From assembly GCA_963711005.1 (NCBI GenBank), contig CAVQCJ010000002.1:992001-1056000 (forward strand): a DNA stretch of 64,000 nucleotides, read 5' to 3'. Positions 1 through 11,629 of this stretch are shown piece by piece. Each line of letters begins with the position of its first letter. Within the stretch, counting starts at the first letter, position 1. Position numbers and translations under genes: made by a program. The notes under the pieces were generated by a model. It saw nothing but the letters and a program-made list of their open reading frames with translations. It was not told the DNA's origin and ran no database searches. Origin of the DNA: CAVQCJ01 sp963711005. Lineage in GTDB: Bacteria > Actinomycetota > Actinomycetes > Prado026.

Positions 1-271
1 CGGTCGGGTTCTTGTAGTCGATGGGAACGCTGAGTGCCGCGCACTGGAAGCCGTCCCCGCACTGGGTCCACTTCGGGTGCTGCGTGTAGAACGCCTGCAG
101 CGAAGGGGTCGGGGGGACGCTGGAACCCGGCTGGGCGGTGGGGGTGTACGCCGGAGCGGCGTCGGATCCGCCGGACCCGCTGGACCCGCCGGTGCAGGCG
201 GAGAGGGCGAGCGCGGAGGCGATAGCCGCGACGACTGCGACGGCGGCGCGGCGGGACGACAGGGGACGCAC
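1..271 (-). CDS. Secreted lipoprotein, alpha/beta-hydrolase (TAP-like) N-terminus, partial
   Basis: Only the first 90 codons are in the window; the gene runs off the left edge. The GTG start at 271 has a GAGGA element about 9 nt upstream. The N-terminus has arginines, a hydrophobic stretch and an LSAC lipobox (Cys at about residue 26), so the protein should be lipidated and exported. A Gly/Ser-rich linker follows. The stretch with CGDGFQCA and VPIDY is what I know from the start of actinobacterial secreted tripeptidyl-aminopeptidase-like hydrolases (peptidase family S33, Tap/SlpD type). The catalytic Ser, Asp and His lie outside the window, so the enzyme assignment rests on that N-terminal signature alone. 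Confidence 0.75.
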   Translation of the reverse strand, partial: MRPLSSRRAAVAVVAAIASALALSACTGGSSGSGGSDAAPAYTPTAQPGSSVPPTPSLQAFYTQHPKWTQCGDGFQCAALSVPIDYKNPT

Positions 272-371
272 GGTGCGGGTTCCTCGGGTTTCGGGCGGCC
301 CGCACGCGGGGGCCGGAGGGGATCCAGGTTCTCACGGGTCCCTGAGCGCCCCCTGAGAGGCCGGACGGACT

Positions 372-383
372 TACGGTGGGCCT
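372..383 (+). promoter_or_regulatory. Leaderless-type -10 box for the PspM-like gene
   Basis: TACGGT is followed by exactly 6 nt and then the GTG at 384. This is the spacing at which transcription would begin on the start codon. Confidence 0.5.
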
Positions 384-1157
384 GTGGACGGCATGGGCAA
401 CCCGCGGGTGACATGGGCGGCGGGCACGGCCGGCGGAGCGGTGGCCGCCTGGCGGGCCGCGCAGTCAGGCGTCGGGCCCGGTGAGCTGGCGTACCGGCGG
501 GACCTGGCCCGGTACGAGCGCACGGTCGGACGGCTGCGCACGCGCGCCTTCGTGGCGGCGGTAGCCGCGGTCGCGACGGCCGTCGCGGCGGTCGGCGGAC
601 CACCCTGGTGGCTGTGCGTCACCGCGGTCTCGCTCTGGTACGGGGTGACGGGCTTCGTCCGGTTGCGGCGCACGCGGCCGCCGCAGCGGTCGGGGTACCC
701 CACGCAATGGTCGCCGGCGCTGACGACCCGCGCGGCCCGGGGCAGCATCGGCGCCGAGGTGGCCGAACGGCTGGCCGTCGCCGAGGCCAACCTGGGCCGA
801 GTGGTCCCGGCGGTCGAGCGGCTCTACCCGCCGGCCGGAGCCGAGCTGTCCCGAGCCGTGGACGAGGCGGCACCGCTCCTGCACCAGCAGGTCGAACGGC
901 TCGCCGTGCTGGACCGGGTGACCCGCGAGATGGGTCCCGGTCCGGCGAGCACGGCAGCCCGGGAGGCGGCGGTGTCGGTGACCGCGCGGCTGCAGGCCGG
1001 GGTCGAGGCGTACGAGGGCCTGCTCGCAGCCGCCGCGGAGCTGCTGGGCGCACCGGACCTGGGCCGCAGCGCCGGTGAGCTGCTGGACCCGGCGGTGCAG
1101 GGGATGCAGGCGTACACGCACGGGCTCGGCGCCGCCGGCTCATCCGAGGCGAGCTGA
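384..1157 (+). CDS. Hypothetical membrane protein, PspM-like
   Basis: The protein has 257 residues. A hydrophobic pair of segments spans about residues 50-90, and the rest is an Ala/Glu/Leu-rich, probably helical cytoplasmic region. The arrangement (short N-terminus, two membrane helices, long C-terminal helices) resembles actinobacterial PspM, a partner of PspA in the envelope stress response, but no pspA or clgR is next to it here. The GTG at 384 is preferred because a TACGGT box ends 6 nt before it; an ATG at 393 is the alternative. It converges on holB with 4 nt between the stops. The family name is a weak inference; that it is a membrane protein is clear. Confidence 0.6.
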   Translation: MDGMGNPRVTWAAGTAGGAVAAWRAAQSGVGPGELAYRRDLARYERTVGRLRTRAFVAAVAAVATAVAAVGGPPWWLCVTAVSLWYGVTGFVRLRRTRPPQRSGYPTQWSPALTTRAARGSIGAEVAERLAVAEANLGRVVPAVERLYPPAGAELSRAVDEAAPLLHQQVERLAVLDRVTREMGPGPASTAAREAAVSVTARLQAGVEAYEGLLAAAAELLGAPDLGRSAGELLDPAVQGMQAYTHGLGAAGSSEAS

Positions 1158-1161
1158 CGCG

Positions 1162-2364
1162 TCAGCGCAGGGCGAGCGTCAGGGCCTCGACCGCGAGCAG
1201 CGGCGCGACGTTCGAAGCGACCGCGGCCCGGCAGGCGAAGATCGCGTCCACCCGCTGCAGGGTCCGCTCCGCCGTGCTGGCGCGCGCGACGGTGTCGATC
1301 TCGCGAGCCACGTCGACGTTGGCGATCCCGACCGGTGCGTCGAGCTGCTGCACGAGGACGTCGCGGTAGAAGCCGACGAGGTCGAGCAGCGCGAGGTCGA
1401 GGATGTCGCGCTGGGTACGGGTCGCGCGGCGCTTGTGCTGCTTGTCCAGGTCCTTGAGCTGCGACCGGCCCTGCGCGTCCAGCCCTCGGCTGGAGCCCTG
1501 CCCGAGCGCCACCGCCATGGCGTCGGTCTCGGCGGCGTCGCGGCCGGCGGTCGCGGCCTCCGCTTCCTCGTCCGCGGCGTCGACCAGGTTCGCGGCGGCG
1601 ACCAGGCACGCGCCGACGTCGGCCAGCGCGGCCGGGATGCGCAGCACCTCGGCCCGGCGCAGCCGGCTGCCCTCGTCGAGTGCCAGCCGGCGGGCCCGCC
1701 CGACGTGCGACTGGGCCGCCCGCGCCGCGAACGCCGCCGTCGCCGGGTCCACCCCGTCCCGACGAACCAGCACGTCGGCGACCGCGTCGACCGGGGGGGT
1801 GACCAGGCCGATCGGACGGCAGCGCGAACGGATCGTCGGCAGGACGTCCTCGAGCGACGGCGCGCACAGGATCCACACCGTGCGCGGGGCCGGCTCCTCG
1901 ATCGCCTTGAGCAGGGCGTTCGCCGGCCGCCACGCGAGGTCGGGCCCTTCGAGCCGGTCCGCGTCCTCGACCACGACGACCTGCCACCGCCCGGACGCCG
2001 GGGAGAGCACGGCGTTGCGGACGAGGTGCCGGATCTCGTCGGTGAGGTGGTGCAGTCCCGGCGGCCGGACCACCTCGACATCGGGATGGGTTCCCTCCAG
2101 GGTCGTGCGGCACGCGTGGCAGTGCCCGCAACCGGGCGCGGAGTCGGCGTTGGTGCACTGAAGCGCGGCGGCGAACGAAAGTGCCGCTGTGCTGCGTCCG
2201 GAGCCCGGCGGTCCGGTGAAGACCCAGGCATGCGTCATGCCGATGCCCGGACCGGTGCCGGCGACCACCTCGCGGGCCGAGACGGCGGCGGCGCGCAGCT
2301 GGTCGACGACGCGGGTCTGCCCGACAAGGTCGGCCCACACCCCTGGCGCGGTCGCCGTGCTCAC
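1162..2364 (-). CDS. holB: DNA polymerase III subunit delta'
   Basis: This is a clamp-loader subunit of 400 residues that helps load the beta clamp during replication. The AAA+ features are in order: a P-loop GPPGSGRST at 51-59, a zinc-binding set Cys70, Cys79, Cys82 and Cys85, an acidic strand ending VVVEDAD near 129-136, the NALLKAIEEP helix near 149-158 and an SRC motif near 180-182. The C-terminal collar region follows. The GTG start at 2364 sits behind AGGAGGTG. It lies immediately downstream of tmk, separated only by a tandem repeat that contains copies of this start region. Confidence 0.95.
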   Translation of the reverse strand: MSTATAPGVWADLVGQTRVVDQLRAAAVSAREVVAGTGPGIGMTHAWVFTGPPGSGRSTAALSFAAALQCTNADSAPGCGHCHACRTTLEGTHPDVEVVRPPGLHHLTDEIRHLVRNAVLSPASGRWQVVVVEDADRLEGPDLAWRPANALLKAIEEPAPRTVWILCAPSLEDVLPTIRSRCRPIGLVTPPVDAVADVLVRRDGVDPATAAFAARAAQSHVGRARRLALDEGSRLRRAEVLRIPAALADVGACLVAAANLVDAADEEAEAATAGRDAAETDAMAVALGQGSSRGLDAQGRSQLKDLDKQHKRRATRTQRDILDLALLDLVGFYRDVLVQQLDAPVGIANVDVAREIDTVARASTAERTLQRVDAIFACRAAVASNVAPLLAVEALTLALR

Positions 2365-2431
2365 TGCACCTCCTGGTCGATCACTGCACCACCTGGATCA
2401 CTGCACCACCTGGATCACTGCACCACCTGGA
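2361..2431 (-). repeat. 17-bp tandem repeat at the tmk-holB junction
   Basis: Three perfect 17-bp units (2381-2397, 2398-2414, 2415-2431; minus-strand unit approximately TCCAGGTGGTGCAGTGA) are followed by a 20-bp degenerate copy at 2361-2380. The last perfect unit on the plus strand holds the tmk stop codon and the degenerate copy holds the holB Shine-Dalgarno and GTG start. Each unit therefore looks like a duplicated stop/ribosome-site/start module. Confidence 0.9.
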
Positions 2432-3032
2432 TGCTCAGCCGGGCCAGGACCGCCGCCGCGACCTCCGCCTGTACCTGCTCCGGCGGCGCCGAGCCGTCGA
2501 GCACGACGTAACGCTCCGGGTCCTGTGTGGCGAGCTCGAGGAACTTTGCCCGCACCCGGCGGTGGAACTCCAGCGGCTCGACCTCCAGCCGGTCCGGTTC
2601 GCCGGCCCGGCGCAGGCCTTCCTCCGGGTCCAGGTCGAGCAGCACGGTGAGGTCGGGCAGCAGGCCACCGGTCGCCCACGCGTTCACCTGCGCGACCGCG
2701 TCGTAGTCCAGCGGCCGTCCGGCCCCCTGGTAGGCCAGGGACGAGTCGACGTACCGGTCGGTCAGCACGATCGCGCCCCTGGCCAGCGCCGGGCGTACCA
2801 CCGATTCGACGTGCTCGGCCCGGTCGGCGGCGTAGAGCAGAGCCTCGGCCTTGGACGACAGCCCGGTGCTCGCATGCCCGAGCACGAGCCGGCGGACGTC
2901 CGGCCCGATCCTGGTGTCCCCCGGTTCGTGGGTCTCGACGACTTCGTGGTCACGGGCCCGCAGCAGTGCGGCGAGCGCCGCCACCTGGGTGGACTTGCCG
3001 GCGCCCTCGCCGCCCTCGAACGCCACGAACAT
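2415..3032 (-). CDS. tmk: Thymidylate kinase
   Basis: Phosphorylates dTMP to dTDP for DNA synthesis. The protein begins MFVAFEGGEGAGKST with the P-loop at once, followed by the DRY motif (LTDRYVDSSLAYQG) in the middle and a hydrophobic beta strand LTVLLDLDP. Its 205 residues fit the family. An ATG at 3044 would add four residues, but TATGGT ends exactly 7 nt before the ATG at 3032 and the family starts near this point, so 3032 is preferred. It follows topA and precedes holB, the order known from Streptomyces. The stop codon lies inside the 17-bp tandem repeat. Confidence 0.95.
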   Translation of the reverse strand: MFVAFEGGEGAGKSTQVAALAALLRARDHEVVETHEPGDTRIGPDVRRLVLGHASTGLSSKAEALLYAADRAEHVESVVRPALARGAIVLTDRYVDSSLAYQGAGRPLDYDAVAQVNAWATGGLLPDLTVLLDLDPEEGLRRAGEPDRLEVEPLEFHRRVRAKFLELATQDPERYVVLDGSAPPEQVQAEVAAAVLARLSIQVVQ

Positions 3033-3045
3033 GCTCCGCACCATA
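3033..3045 (-). promoter_or_regulatory. Leaderless-type -10 box for tmk
   Basis: On the minus strand TATGGT is followed by 7 nt and then the ATG at 3032. It lies in the short gap after topA, so tmk-holB could be transcribed separately from topA. Confidence 0.5.
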
Positions 3046-3067
3046 GTCGCGGGTCCGGACCCCCGGC

Positions 3068-5802
<2,735 letters not shown>

Positions 5803-5910
5803 TTTCCGCTGACGGTCGGGCGCGGCAGCCGGGACGGGACACAGCCGGTCGCGCCGGAGTGTGACGGTACGAACGGGGGGGCTGTCAAACCCGGTGCCCT
5901 GGCTCCCTGG

Positions 5911-7421
5911 TCAGGGCAGCCGCAGGAACCCCTCCTCGACGAGACTACGCACCGCGACGACAGCCGCCGGCTCCAGGTCGTCCGGCTCCATGTCGTGGGC
6001 CCTGGCGACCTCGGCCAGGATCTGGCCCAGCGGACGCCTCCCGTCGGCGCCGGCCAGCACGGCCACGCCCACCGGGTCGATCTCGCCGCCCCGACGCAGC
6101 CCGCTCCCCTGGCTGACCCGGGCGGGCCGCCGTTCCAGCCCGCCACCCGGTACCGCGACCGACTCCTGCTCGACGTGCACGTCGGCCGCCAGCGCAGGTG
6201 CGAGCGCGAGCAGGGCGTCGTCGTCCAACGCCTGGACCCGGTCGTGCCGTTCGAACCAGGACGCCAGCGCACCCCCCACCGGCTGGTCGACCGGGTGCCG
6301 GAAGTCCTCGATCCGCAGGTACGGGTGGTCCGCCCCACCGGCCCGCATCGTGACCCAGCCGAGCCCGACCGCCTCGACGTCGCGCCGGTCGAACCAGTCC
6401 AGCCAGGCGTCGTAGCGCGCCGGGTAGTCCGCGCCCCGGTCGTCGCCGGAGTCGCGCAGCCACAGCTCGACGTACTCCATGGGGTCGAGGACCTCGCGCT
6501 GGAGGACCAGAGCGTCGCACCCGGTCGGGACCACCCAGCCGGCCACCCGCTCCCGCCAGTCCTGGCCGCGCACGTGCAGCCAGTTCGCCAGCAGCTGGCA
6601 CCAGCCGCCCTCGGTCAGGTGGTCCGGGGCGGCGGCGACCACCGCCCGGCACAGATCGTCGCCGTCGAGCCCGCCGTCGCGGTAGGAGTACCGGCGGGGA
6701 AGGCGAGACCACGAACGGCGGGTTCGACACCACGAGGTCGAAGCGCTCCCCGGCGACCGGCTCGAACAGGCTCCCGGAGCGCAGGTCGAGGTCGACGTCG
6801 TTCAGGGCCGCCGTCAGGGCGGCAAAGGCGAGGGCGCGCGGGTTGGTGTCGGTGCCGACGACCCTCGACGCGTGCCGGGCCAGGTGGAGGGCCTGCACCC
6901 CGCAGCCGGTGCCGAGGTCCAGGGCCGACCCGACCTGCGGACGCACGGTGACCTGGGCTAGGGTGGCTGGACGCCCCGCCGATCCCCAGGACGTGGTCCG
7001 GTCGGACCGGTCCACGCACGCCGCCGATCCCGGTGCCCAGGTCGGAGGCGACGAGGAAGTCGACCTCGTCGGCGGCGTACGGGCGGATGTCCACCAGAGC
7101 AGCCAGGGCTCCGGGCGAGACCGGCGCCGGGCCGACGAGACCGCCGTCGACCAGGGCGGTCAGCCCGCTCAGCGCCCGGGCGGCCGGTTCGCCGTCGACC
7201 GGCGCCTGCAGCACGAAGAGCCGGATGAGCGTCTCCAGCGCCGAGCCGCCGCGGGTCGCGCGCAGCGCCGGCACCGTCTCGCCACGGGCCAGCGCGGCGT
7301 ACGCGGCCGGACCCAGCAGCTCGAGGACCCCGTCGACGGTGTAGCCGGCCGCGCGCAGGTCGTCGCGCAGCCGGCGTACGTCGTCCCCGCCGAGGCTGGG
7401 CGTCCCGCCCGAGGCTGCCAC
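5911..7421 (-). CDS. SAM-dependent methyltransferase (PrmC/HemK-like fold), two +1 frameshifts
   Basis: A class I methyltransferase of about 502 residues once repaired. It has an N-terminal helical domain, then SAM motif I (LDLGTGCGVQALH), VVGTDTNPRAL, and the catalytic-type VVSNPPF motif of N-methyltransferases acting on amide or base nitrogens. A long C-terminal domain follows. The frame breaks near 6970 (GIGGAS to TLAQVTVRP) and near 6695 (after NPPFVVSP, to YSYRDGG). The 1511-nt span is two over a multiple of three. The GTG start at 7421 lies 5 nt after the hppA stop. The homologous gene sits between topA and hppA in Streptomyces. The substrate is unknown. Confidence 0.8.
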
Positions 7422-7426
7422 CGGGG

Positions 7427-9760
7427 TCAGGCGGCGACGACCTCGACCGGGACGTCGCCCACCGCGATCGGCCGGCGCTTGGAGATGACCACCGAGGTGA
7501 CGACGATGGCGACGGCGACCAGGGAGATCAGCACCCGCATCGCCGTGTGGTCGCCGAGGAACTGCGACACGATCGCCGGGGCGATCAGCAGCGACACGAG
7601 GTTCATCACCTTGATGAGCGGGTTGATGGCCGGGCCGGCGGTGTCCTTGAACGGGTCGCCGACCGTGTCGCCGATGACCGTTGCCGAGTGCGCCTCGGAG
7701 CCCTTGCCACCGAAGTTCCCGTCCTCGACGAACTTCTTCGCGTTGTCCCACGCGCCGCCGGAGTTCGACAGGAACACCGCCATCAGCGTGCCGGTCGCGA
7801 TCGTGCCGGCGAGGTAGGACCCGAGCGCACCGATGCCTAGCCCGAAGCCGACCGCGATCGGCGTGAGCACCGCCAGCAGACCGGGGGTGGCCAGCTCGCG
7901 CAACGAGTCACGGGTGACGATGTCCACGACCTTGCCGTACTCCGGCTTCTCGGTGCCGGCCATGATGCCGGGGTGGTCGCGGAACTGGCGGCGCACCTCG
8001 AAGATGACCGCACCGGCCGCGCGCGACACGGCGTTGATCGCCAGTCCGGAGAACAGGAACACCACCGACGCGCCGATCAGCAGACCGACCAGGTTTCGCG
8101 GGTTGCCGATGTCGAGGATCGCGGCGTACTGCAGGGCGTCCTGCGGGCTCTGCTGCCCGACACCCCCGGCGCTGACGGTCGCCGCCTGCACAGCGTCGCG
8201 GAACGAGCCGAACAGCGCGGTAGCGGCCAGCACCGCGGTCGCGATCGCGATGCCCTTGGTGATGGCCTTGGTCGTGTTCCCCACCGCGTCCAGCTTGGTG
8301 AGCACGATCGCGCCGTCGCCGTGCACGTCGCCGGACATCTCGGCGATGCCCTGCGCGTTGTCCGAGACCGGCCCGAACGTGTCCATCGAGACGATGACGC
8401 CGACAGTGGTCAGCAGACCGGTGCCGGCCAGCGCGATCGCGAACAAGGACAACGTGATCGAGCCGGCGCCGAGCAGGAACGCGCCGTACACCGCGGCGCC
8501 GATCAGCAGCGCCGAGTAGACCGCCGACTCCAGGCCGACGCTGATGCCGGCGAGGATGACCGTCGCCGGCCCGGTGAGCGAGGACTTCGACACGTCGTCG
8601 ACCGGCTTGCGGTTCGTCTCGGTGAAGTAGCCCGTCAGCTGCTGGATCGCCGCCGCCAGCACGATCCCGATGAGGACGGAGAAGATGGCGAGCACCCGCG
8701 GGTTGAACGTGTTGATGTTGACGATCCCGAGGTTGTTCAGGACCACACCGCGCAGGCTCGTCATCCTGGCGGGCAGGAAGATGAACGACGCGATCGCGAC
8801 CAGCACCGCGGAGACCACGGCCGAGATGAAGAAACCGCGGTTGATGGCGGACATGCCGGACCGGTCGCCGGCTCGCGGCGCCACCGCGAAGATGCCGATC
8901 ACGGCGGTGAGCACGCCGATCGCGGGGACGACGAGCGGGAAGACGAGGCCGATCGTGCCGAACGCCGCCTTGCCGAGGATGAGCGCGGCGACCAGAGTCA
9001 CGGCATAGGACTCGAACAGGTCCGCGGCCATGCCCGCGCAGTCGCCGACGTTGTCGCCGACGTTGTCGGCGATCGTGGCCGCGTTGCGGGGGTCGTCCTC
9101 GGGGATGCCCTGCTCGACCTTGCCGACCAGGTCGGCGCCGACGTCGGCCGCCTTCGTGAAGATGCCGCCGCCGACACGCATGAACATCGCGAGCATGGCC
9201 GCGCCGAAGCCGAAGCCCTCCAGCACCTTGGGTGCGTCACCCTGGTACGCGAGCACCACCACGGCCGCGCCGAACAGACCGAGCCCGACGGTGAACATGC
9301 CGGCCACGCCGCCGGTGCGGAACGCGATGCGCATCGCGTCCTGCTCGCCGGTCTCCCGCGCGGCGGCGGCGACCCGGACGTTGCCGCGCACCGCGAGCCA
9401 CATGCCGGTGTACCCGGTCGTGGCCGAGAACACCGCGCCCACCAGGAAGAACAGCGACCGGCCGATGCGCTCGGAGGTGTTGTCCGCGGGCAGCAGGAAG
9501 AGCAGGAAGAACACCAGGACCGCGAACACGCTCAACGTCCGGAACTGCCGGTTGAGGTAGGCCGACGCGCCCTCCTGGATCGCGGCCGCGATCTCCTTCA
9601 TCCGGTCGGTCCCCTCGCTCGCGGCGAGCACCTCGCGAACCAGCAGCGCCGCGACGCCGAGGGCGCCCAGTGCGATGAGCGCGACGACCACGAGGGTGGC
9701 GATGTTGCCGCTGCTGAAGGAGATGGACTCGCCGACGCTGGCGAGATGGATCCCGGCCAT
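7427..9760 (-). CDS. hppA: Membrane-bound proton-pumping inorganic pyrophosphatase
   Basis: Hydrolyses pyrophosphate and pumps protons across the membrane. The 777-residue protein has many hydrophobic helices and the signature blocks DVGADLVGKVE, DNVGDNVGDCAG and, near the C-terminus, GDTVGDPFKDTAGP. The GNTTKAI motif has Lys where K+-dependent enzymes have Ala, so it should be the K+-independent type, as known for this family. The ATG at 9760 has a strong AGGAGG site 6 nt upstream. The methyltransferase starts 5 nt after its stop, suggesting cotranscription. Confidence 0.97.
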   Translation of the reverse strand: MAGIHLASVGESISFSSGNIATLVVVALIALGALGVAALLVREVLAASEGTDRMKEIAAAIQEGASAYLNRQFRTLSVFAVLVFFLLFLLPADNTSERIGRSLFFLVGAVFSATTGYTGMWLAVRGNVRVAAAARETGEQDAMRIAFRTGGVAGMFTVGLGLFGAAVVVLAYQGDAPKVLEGFGFGAAMLAMFMRVGGGIFTKAADVGADLVGKVEQGIPEDDPRNAATIADNVGDNVGDCAGMAADLFESYAVTLVAALILGKAAFGTIGLVFPLVVPAIGVLTAVIGIFAVAPRAGDRSGMSAINRGFFISAVVSAVLVAIASFIFLPARMTSLRGVVLNNLGIVNINTFNPRVLAIFSVLIGIVLAAAIQQLTGYFTETNRKPVDDVSKSSLTGPATVILAGISVGLESAVYSALLIGAAVYGAFLLGAGSITLSLFAIALAGTGLLTTVGVIVSMDTFGPVSDNAQGIAEMSGDVHGDGAIVLTKLDAVGNTTKAITKGIAIATAVLAATALFGSFRDAVQAATVSAGGVGQQSPQDALQYAAILDIGNPRNLVGLLIGASVVFLFSGLAINAVSRAAGAVIFEVRRQFRDHPGIMAGTEKPEYGKVVDIVTRDSLRELATPGLLAVLTPIAVGFGLGIGALGSYLAGTIATGTLMAVFLSNSGGAWDNAKKFVEDGNFGGKGSEAHSATVIGDTVGDPFKDTAGPAINPLIKVMNLVSLLIAPAIVSQFLGDHTAMRVLISLVAVAIVVTSVVISKRRPIAVGDVPVEVVAA

Positions 9761-9863
9761 GTGTCCTCCTGTCTGGGGGGCAGCATCGACCTGCGCAACG
9801 GCCGACCTGTCCGGGGGGAGGCGGTGGGCGCGTCAGCACCCCGCCGGGCCCGGCGCGCGGAGT

Positions 9864-10367
9864 CTACGCAGACGGCGCCGACGTACCAAAGGCGACCTGG
9901 CCGGTCGAGCCGTTCGGCTGGACCGGCCAGCCCATGCGTACGACCGAGCCCGCGGAGTCCGTGTGCACGCTCACGTCGTCGACCAGGCTGCCGATGACCG
10001 CGAGGTCGATGCCGTCCGGGAGGGGCTCGTCGAGCGCGTCCACGCCACGGGGCTCGGCCTCCGCGTGGCCGGCCAGGTCGGGCTCGGCCTCCACCGCGGC
10101 GGCGCCTTGCGGGTCCCCTTGTGCGACGTCGACGACCTCGGCGACGAACCGCCCCTCACCGTCGGTGAGCCGGACCAGTACCGGCTCGGTGGGACAGCTG
10201 CTGCGGTGCCGTCCGACCGCCCTCGTGGCGGCCTCGCCGACGGCGAGCCGGACCTCGTCAAGCGTCTCGTCCCCCACCCCGGCGCGGCGCGCGAGCGACA
10301 CGGCCACGAGGCGAGCGGTCCGGACGTGCTCGGGGAGCGCGGTGAACCGCAGCTCGACGGTCGCCAC
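9864..10367 (-). CDS. Anti-sigma factor, RsbW-like HATPase, partner of BldG
   Basis: The 167-residue protein begins with VELRFTALPEHVRTARLVA and carries the N-box region DEVRLAVGEAATRAV of GHKL anti-sigma kinases. The usual Asn of the N-box is Arg here and the DxGxG box is not recognisable (VVDVAQGDPQG), so ATP binding may be weak. In Streptomyces the corresponding gene (SCO3548 from memory) follows bldG and its product interacts with BldG. Here the same order holds with a 24-nt gap. The GTG start at 10367 follows a G-rich stretch. Its target sigma factor is not in the window. Confidence 0.85.
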   Translation of the reverse strand: MATVELRFTALPEHVRTARLVAVSLARRAGVGDETLDEVRLAVGEAATRAVGRHRSSCPTEPVLVRLTDGEGRFVAEVVDVAQGDPQGAAAVEAEPDLAGHAEAEPRGVDALDEPLPDGIDLAVIGSLVDDVSVHTDSAGSVVRMGWPVQPNGSTGQVAFGTSAPSA

Positions 10368-10391
10368 CTGCCCCGCCCGCCCGGCTGCCGG

Positions 10392-10733
10392 TCAGTCCTG
10401 GGCGGCGACGGCGTCCGCCACCGTCGCATGGACGGGGAACACCTTGGTGAGACCGGTGATCCGGAAGATCTTGAGGATGCGCTCCTGCGTGCAGACCAGG
10501 TGCAGCGACCCGTCGTGCGCGCGGACCCGCTTGAGGCCGCCGACAAGGACGCCGAGGCCGGTGGAGTCGAGGAACTCGACCTGCTCCATGTCGACGACGA
10601 GGTGGTAACGACCGTCCTCGACGAGCTGCACGATCTGCTCGCGCAGCTTCGGCGCGGTGTAGACGTCGATCTCACCGGCCACCGACACGACGGTCTTGTC
10701 GCCCTCGGTCCTGGTCTCCAGCGACAGGTCCAC
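10392..10733 (-). CDS. bldG: Anti-sigma factor antagonist BldG
   Basis: A STAS-domain protein of 113 residues that, in its dephosphorylated form, sequesters anti-sigma factors. The phosphorylation motif FLDSTGLGVLVGGLKR places the acceptor at Ser57, the same position as in Streptomyces BldG. The GTG start has GGAAGGA about 9 nt upstream. It is followed by the anti-sigma gene, as in Streptomyces, where BldG is needed for aerial development and antibiotic production. Sequence and synteny both support orthology. Confidence 0.93.
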   Translation of the reverse strand: MDLSLETRTEGDKTVVSVAGEIDVYTAPKLREQIVQLVEDGRYHLVVDMEQVEFLDSTGLGVLVGGLKRVRAHDGSLHLVCTQERILKIFRITGLTKVFPVHATVADAVAAQD

Positions 10734-10832
10734 GATGGTCCTTCCGTTGCAGCTGGTACGGAGGATGGGAGCGCGTCCGGGGGATCCGTACCGTAGCCGT
10801 CCTCGGTCGGTACCCCGCGACCGCAGCGTGAT

Positions 10833-11216
10833 TCAACCACGCTGGTCGCCTCCCGCCACCCCAGCCCGGGCGCGGGCCCGGAGCAGACCGGCGGCCCCCA
10901 GCAGCCCCGAACCCGGCCTGGTCACCGACACCGCGACGGTCCGACCGGCGTCGCCGACCGAGCAGTCCTCCAACCGGACGCCGGCCGCGGAGGCGACCCG
11001 GCGGGCCCGCGCGCAGGCGGCGGCGGCCCCGGCACCCAGGTCGTTCGCCGCGGCCAGCGCGGCCTCGTCCGCGGCCGCCGCCAGCGTGTGCCTGGCCACC
11101 CCGACCGCAGCTGTCGTGGTCACCAGCACACCCACCGCGGAGACCAGGAGCGCACCGGCAACCACCCACACGCTGCCGGACCCGGCCTCGCCGGACCGTC
11201 GTCGGGCGCGGGTCAC
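10833..11216 (-). CDS. Rv3654c-family TadE/TadG-like pseudopilin
   Basis: A 127-residue protein with a basic N-terminus, then GSGSVWVVAGALLVSAVGVLV forming one membrane helix, and ADEAALAAANDLGAGAAAACARA, the pattern of Tad-locus TadG/TadE-like minor proteins next to ssd-cpaF in actinobacteria. It is the last gene of the Tad operon, overlapping the TadE stop by GTGA. Cysteines at two places in the extracytoplasmic part could form a disulfide. Its exact role in the pilus is not known. Confidence 0.8.
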   Translation of the reverse strand: MTRARRRSGEAGSGSVWVVAGALLVSAVGVLVTTTAAVGVARHTLAAAADEAALAAANDLGAGAAAACARARRVASAAGVRLEDCSVGDAGRTVAVSVTRPGSGLLGAAGLLRARARAGVAGGDQRG

Positions 11217-11629
11217 CCCGGCCGCCCGACCGCGGCCCCGTCCGCCGCCTCGTCCGCTGCGACGGCCTCGGACGACACCTCGAACCGGCCGAGCAGGCCG
11301 AGCAGGCCGCCCCGGGGCAGGACCGCCACCTGTACCCGCACCCGGACGAGGCCGGTGCTGCGTCGGACCAGCACGGTCGCGCCGGGGGGCGCCACCGCGC
11401 GGGCCAGCCGCAGCACCGCATCGTCGAGGTCACCGCGCGCGGCGGCACGGGCTCCCATGGCCGCGGCGTCCTGCGCGGCCATCTGCACAGCGGCTCCGTG
11501 CGCCACCGTCAGGACCGTGGCCAGGACCAGCATCAACGCCGGGAGCACCACCGCCGTCTCGGCAGTGACGAACCCCCCGCAGCCGCGCCGGCCCGGCCTC
11601 GACCGGGTCCGCCGCAGCAGCCCGGTCAC
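11213..11629 (-). CDS. TadE-family pilus assembly protein
   Basis: A 138-residue protein whose N-terminus reads GGFVTAETAVVLPALMLVLATVL. A Gly followed by a hydrophobic helix with Glu at position +5 is the pseudopilin processing site typical of TadE. One membrane helix is followed by an extracytoplasmic domain. It overlaps the stop of the pilin gene by GTGA and the start of the next gene in the same way. It probably helps assembly of the Flp-type pilus encoded by this operon. Confidence 0.85.
   Translation of the reverse strand: MTGLLRRTRSRPGRRGCGGFVTAETAVVLPALMLVLATVLTVAHGAAVQMAAQDAAAMGARAAARGDLDDAVLRLARAVAPPGATVLVRRSTGLVRVRVQVAVLPRGGLLGLLGRFEVSSEAVAADEAADGAAVGRPG

Noticed and set aside
2361..2431. 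Tandem repeat as a CRISPR-like array
   Set aside because: The units are directly abutting, with no spacers, and are only 17 bp.
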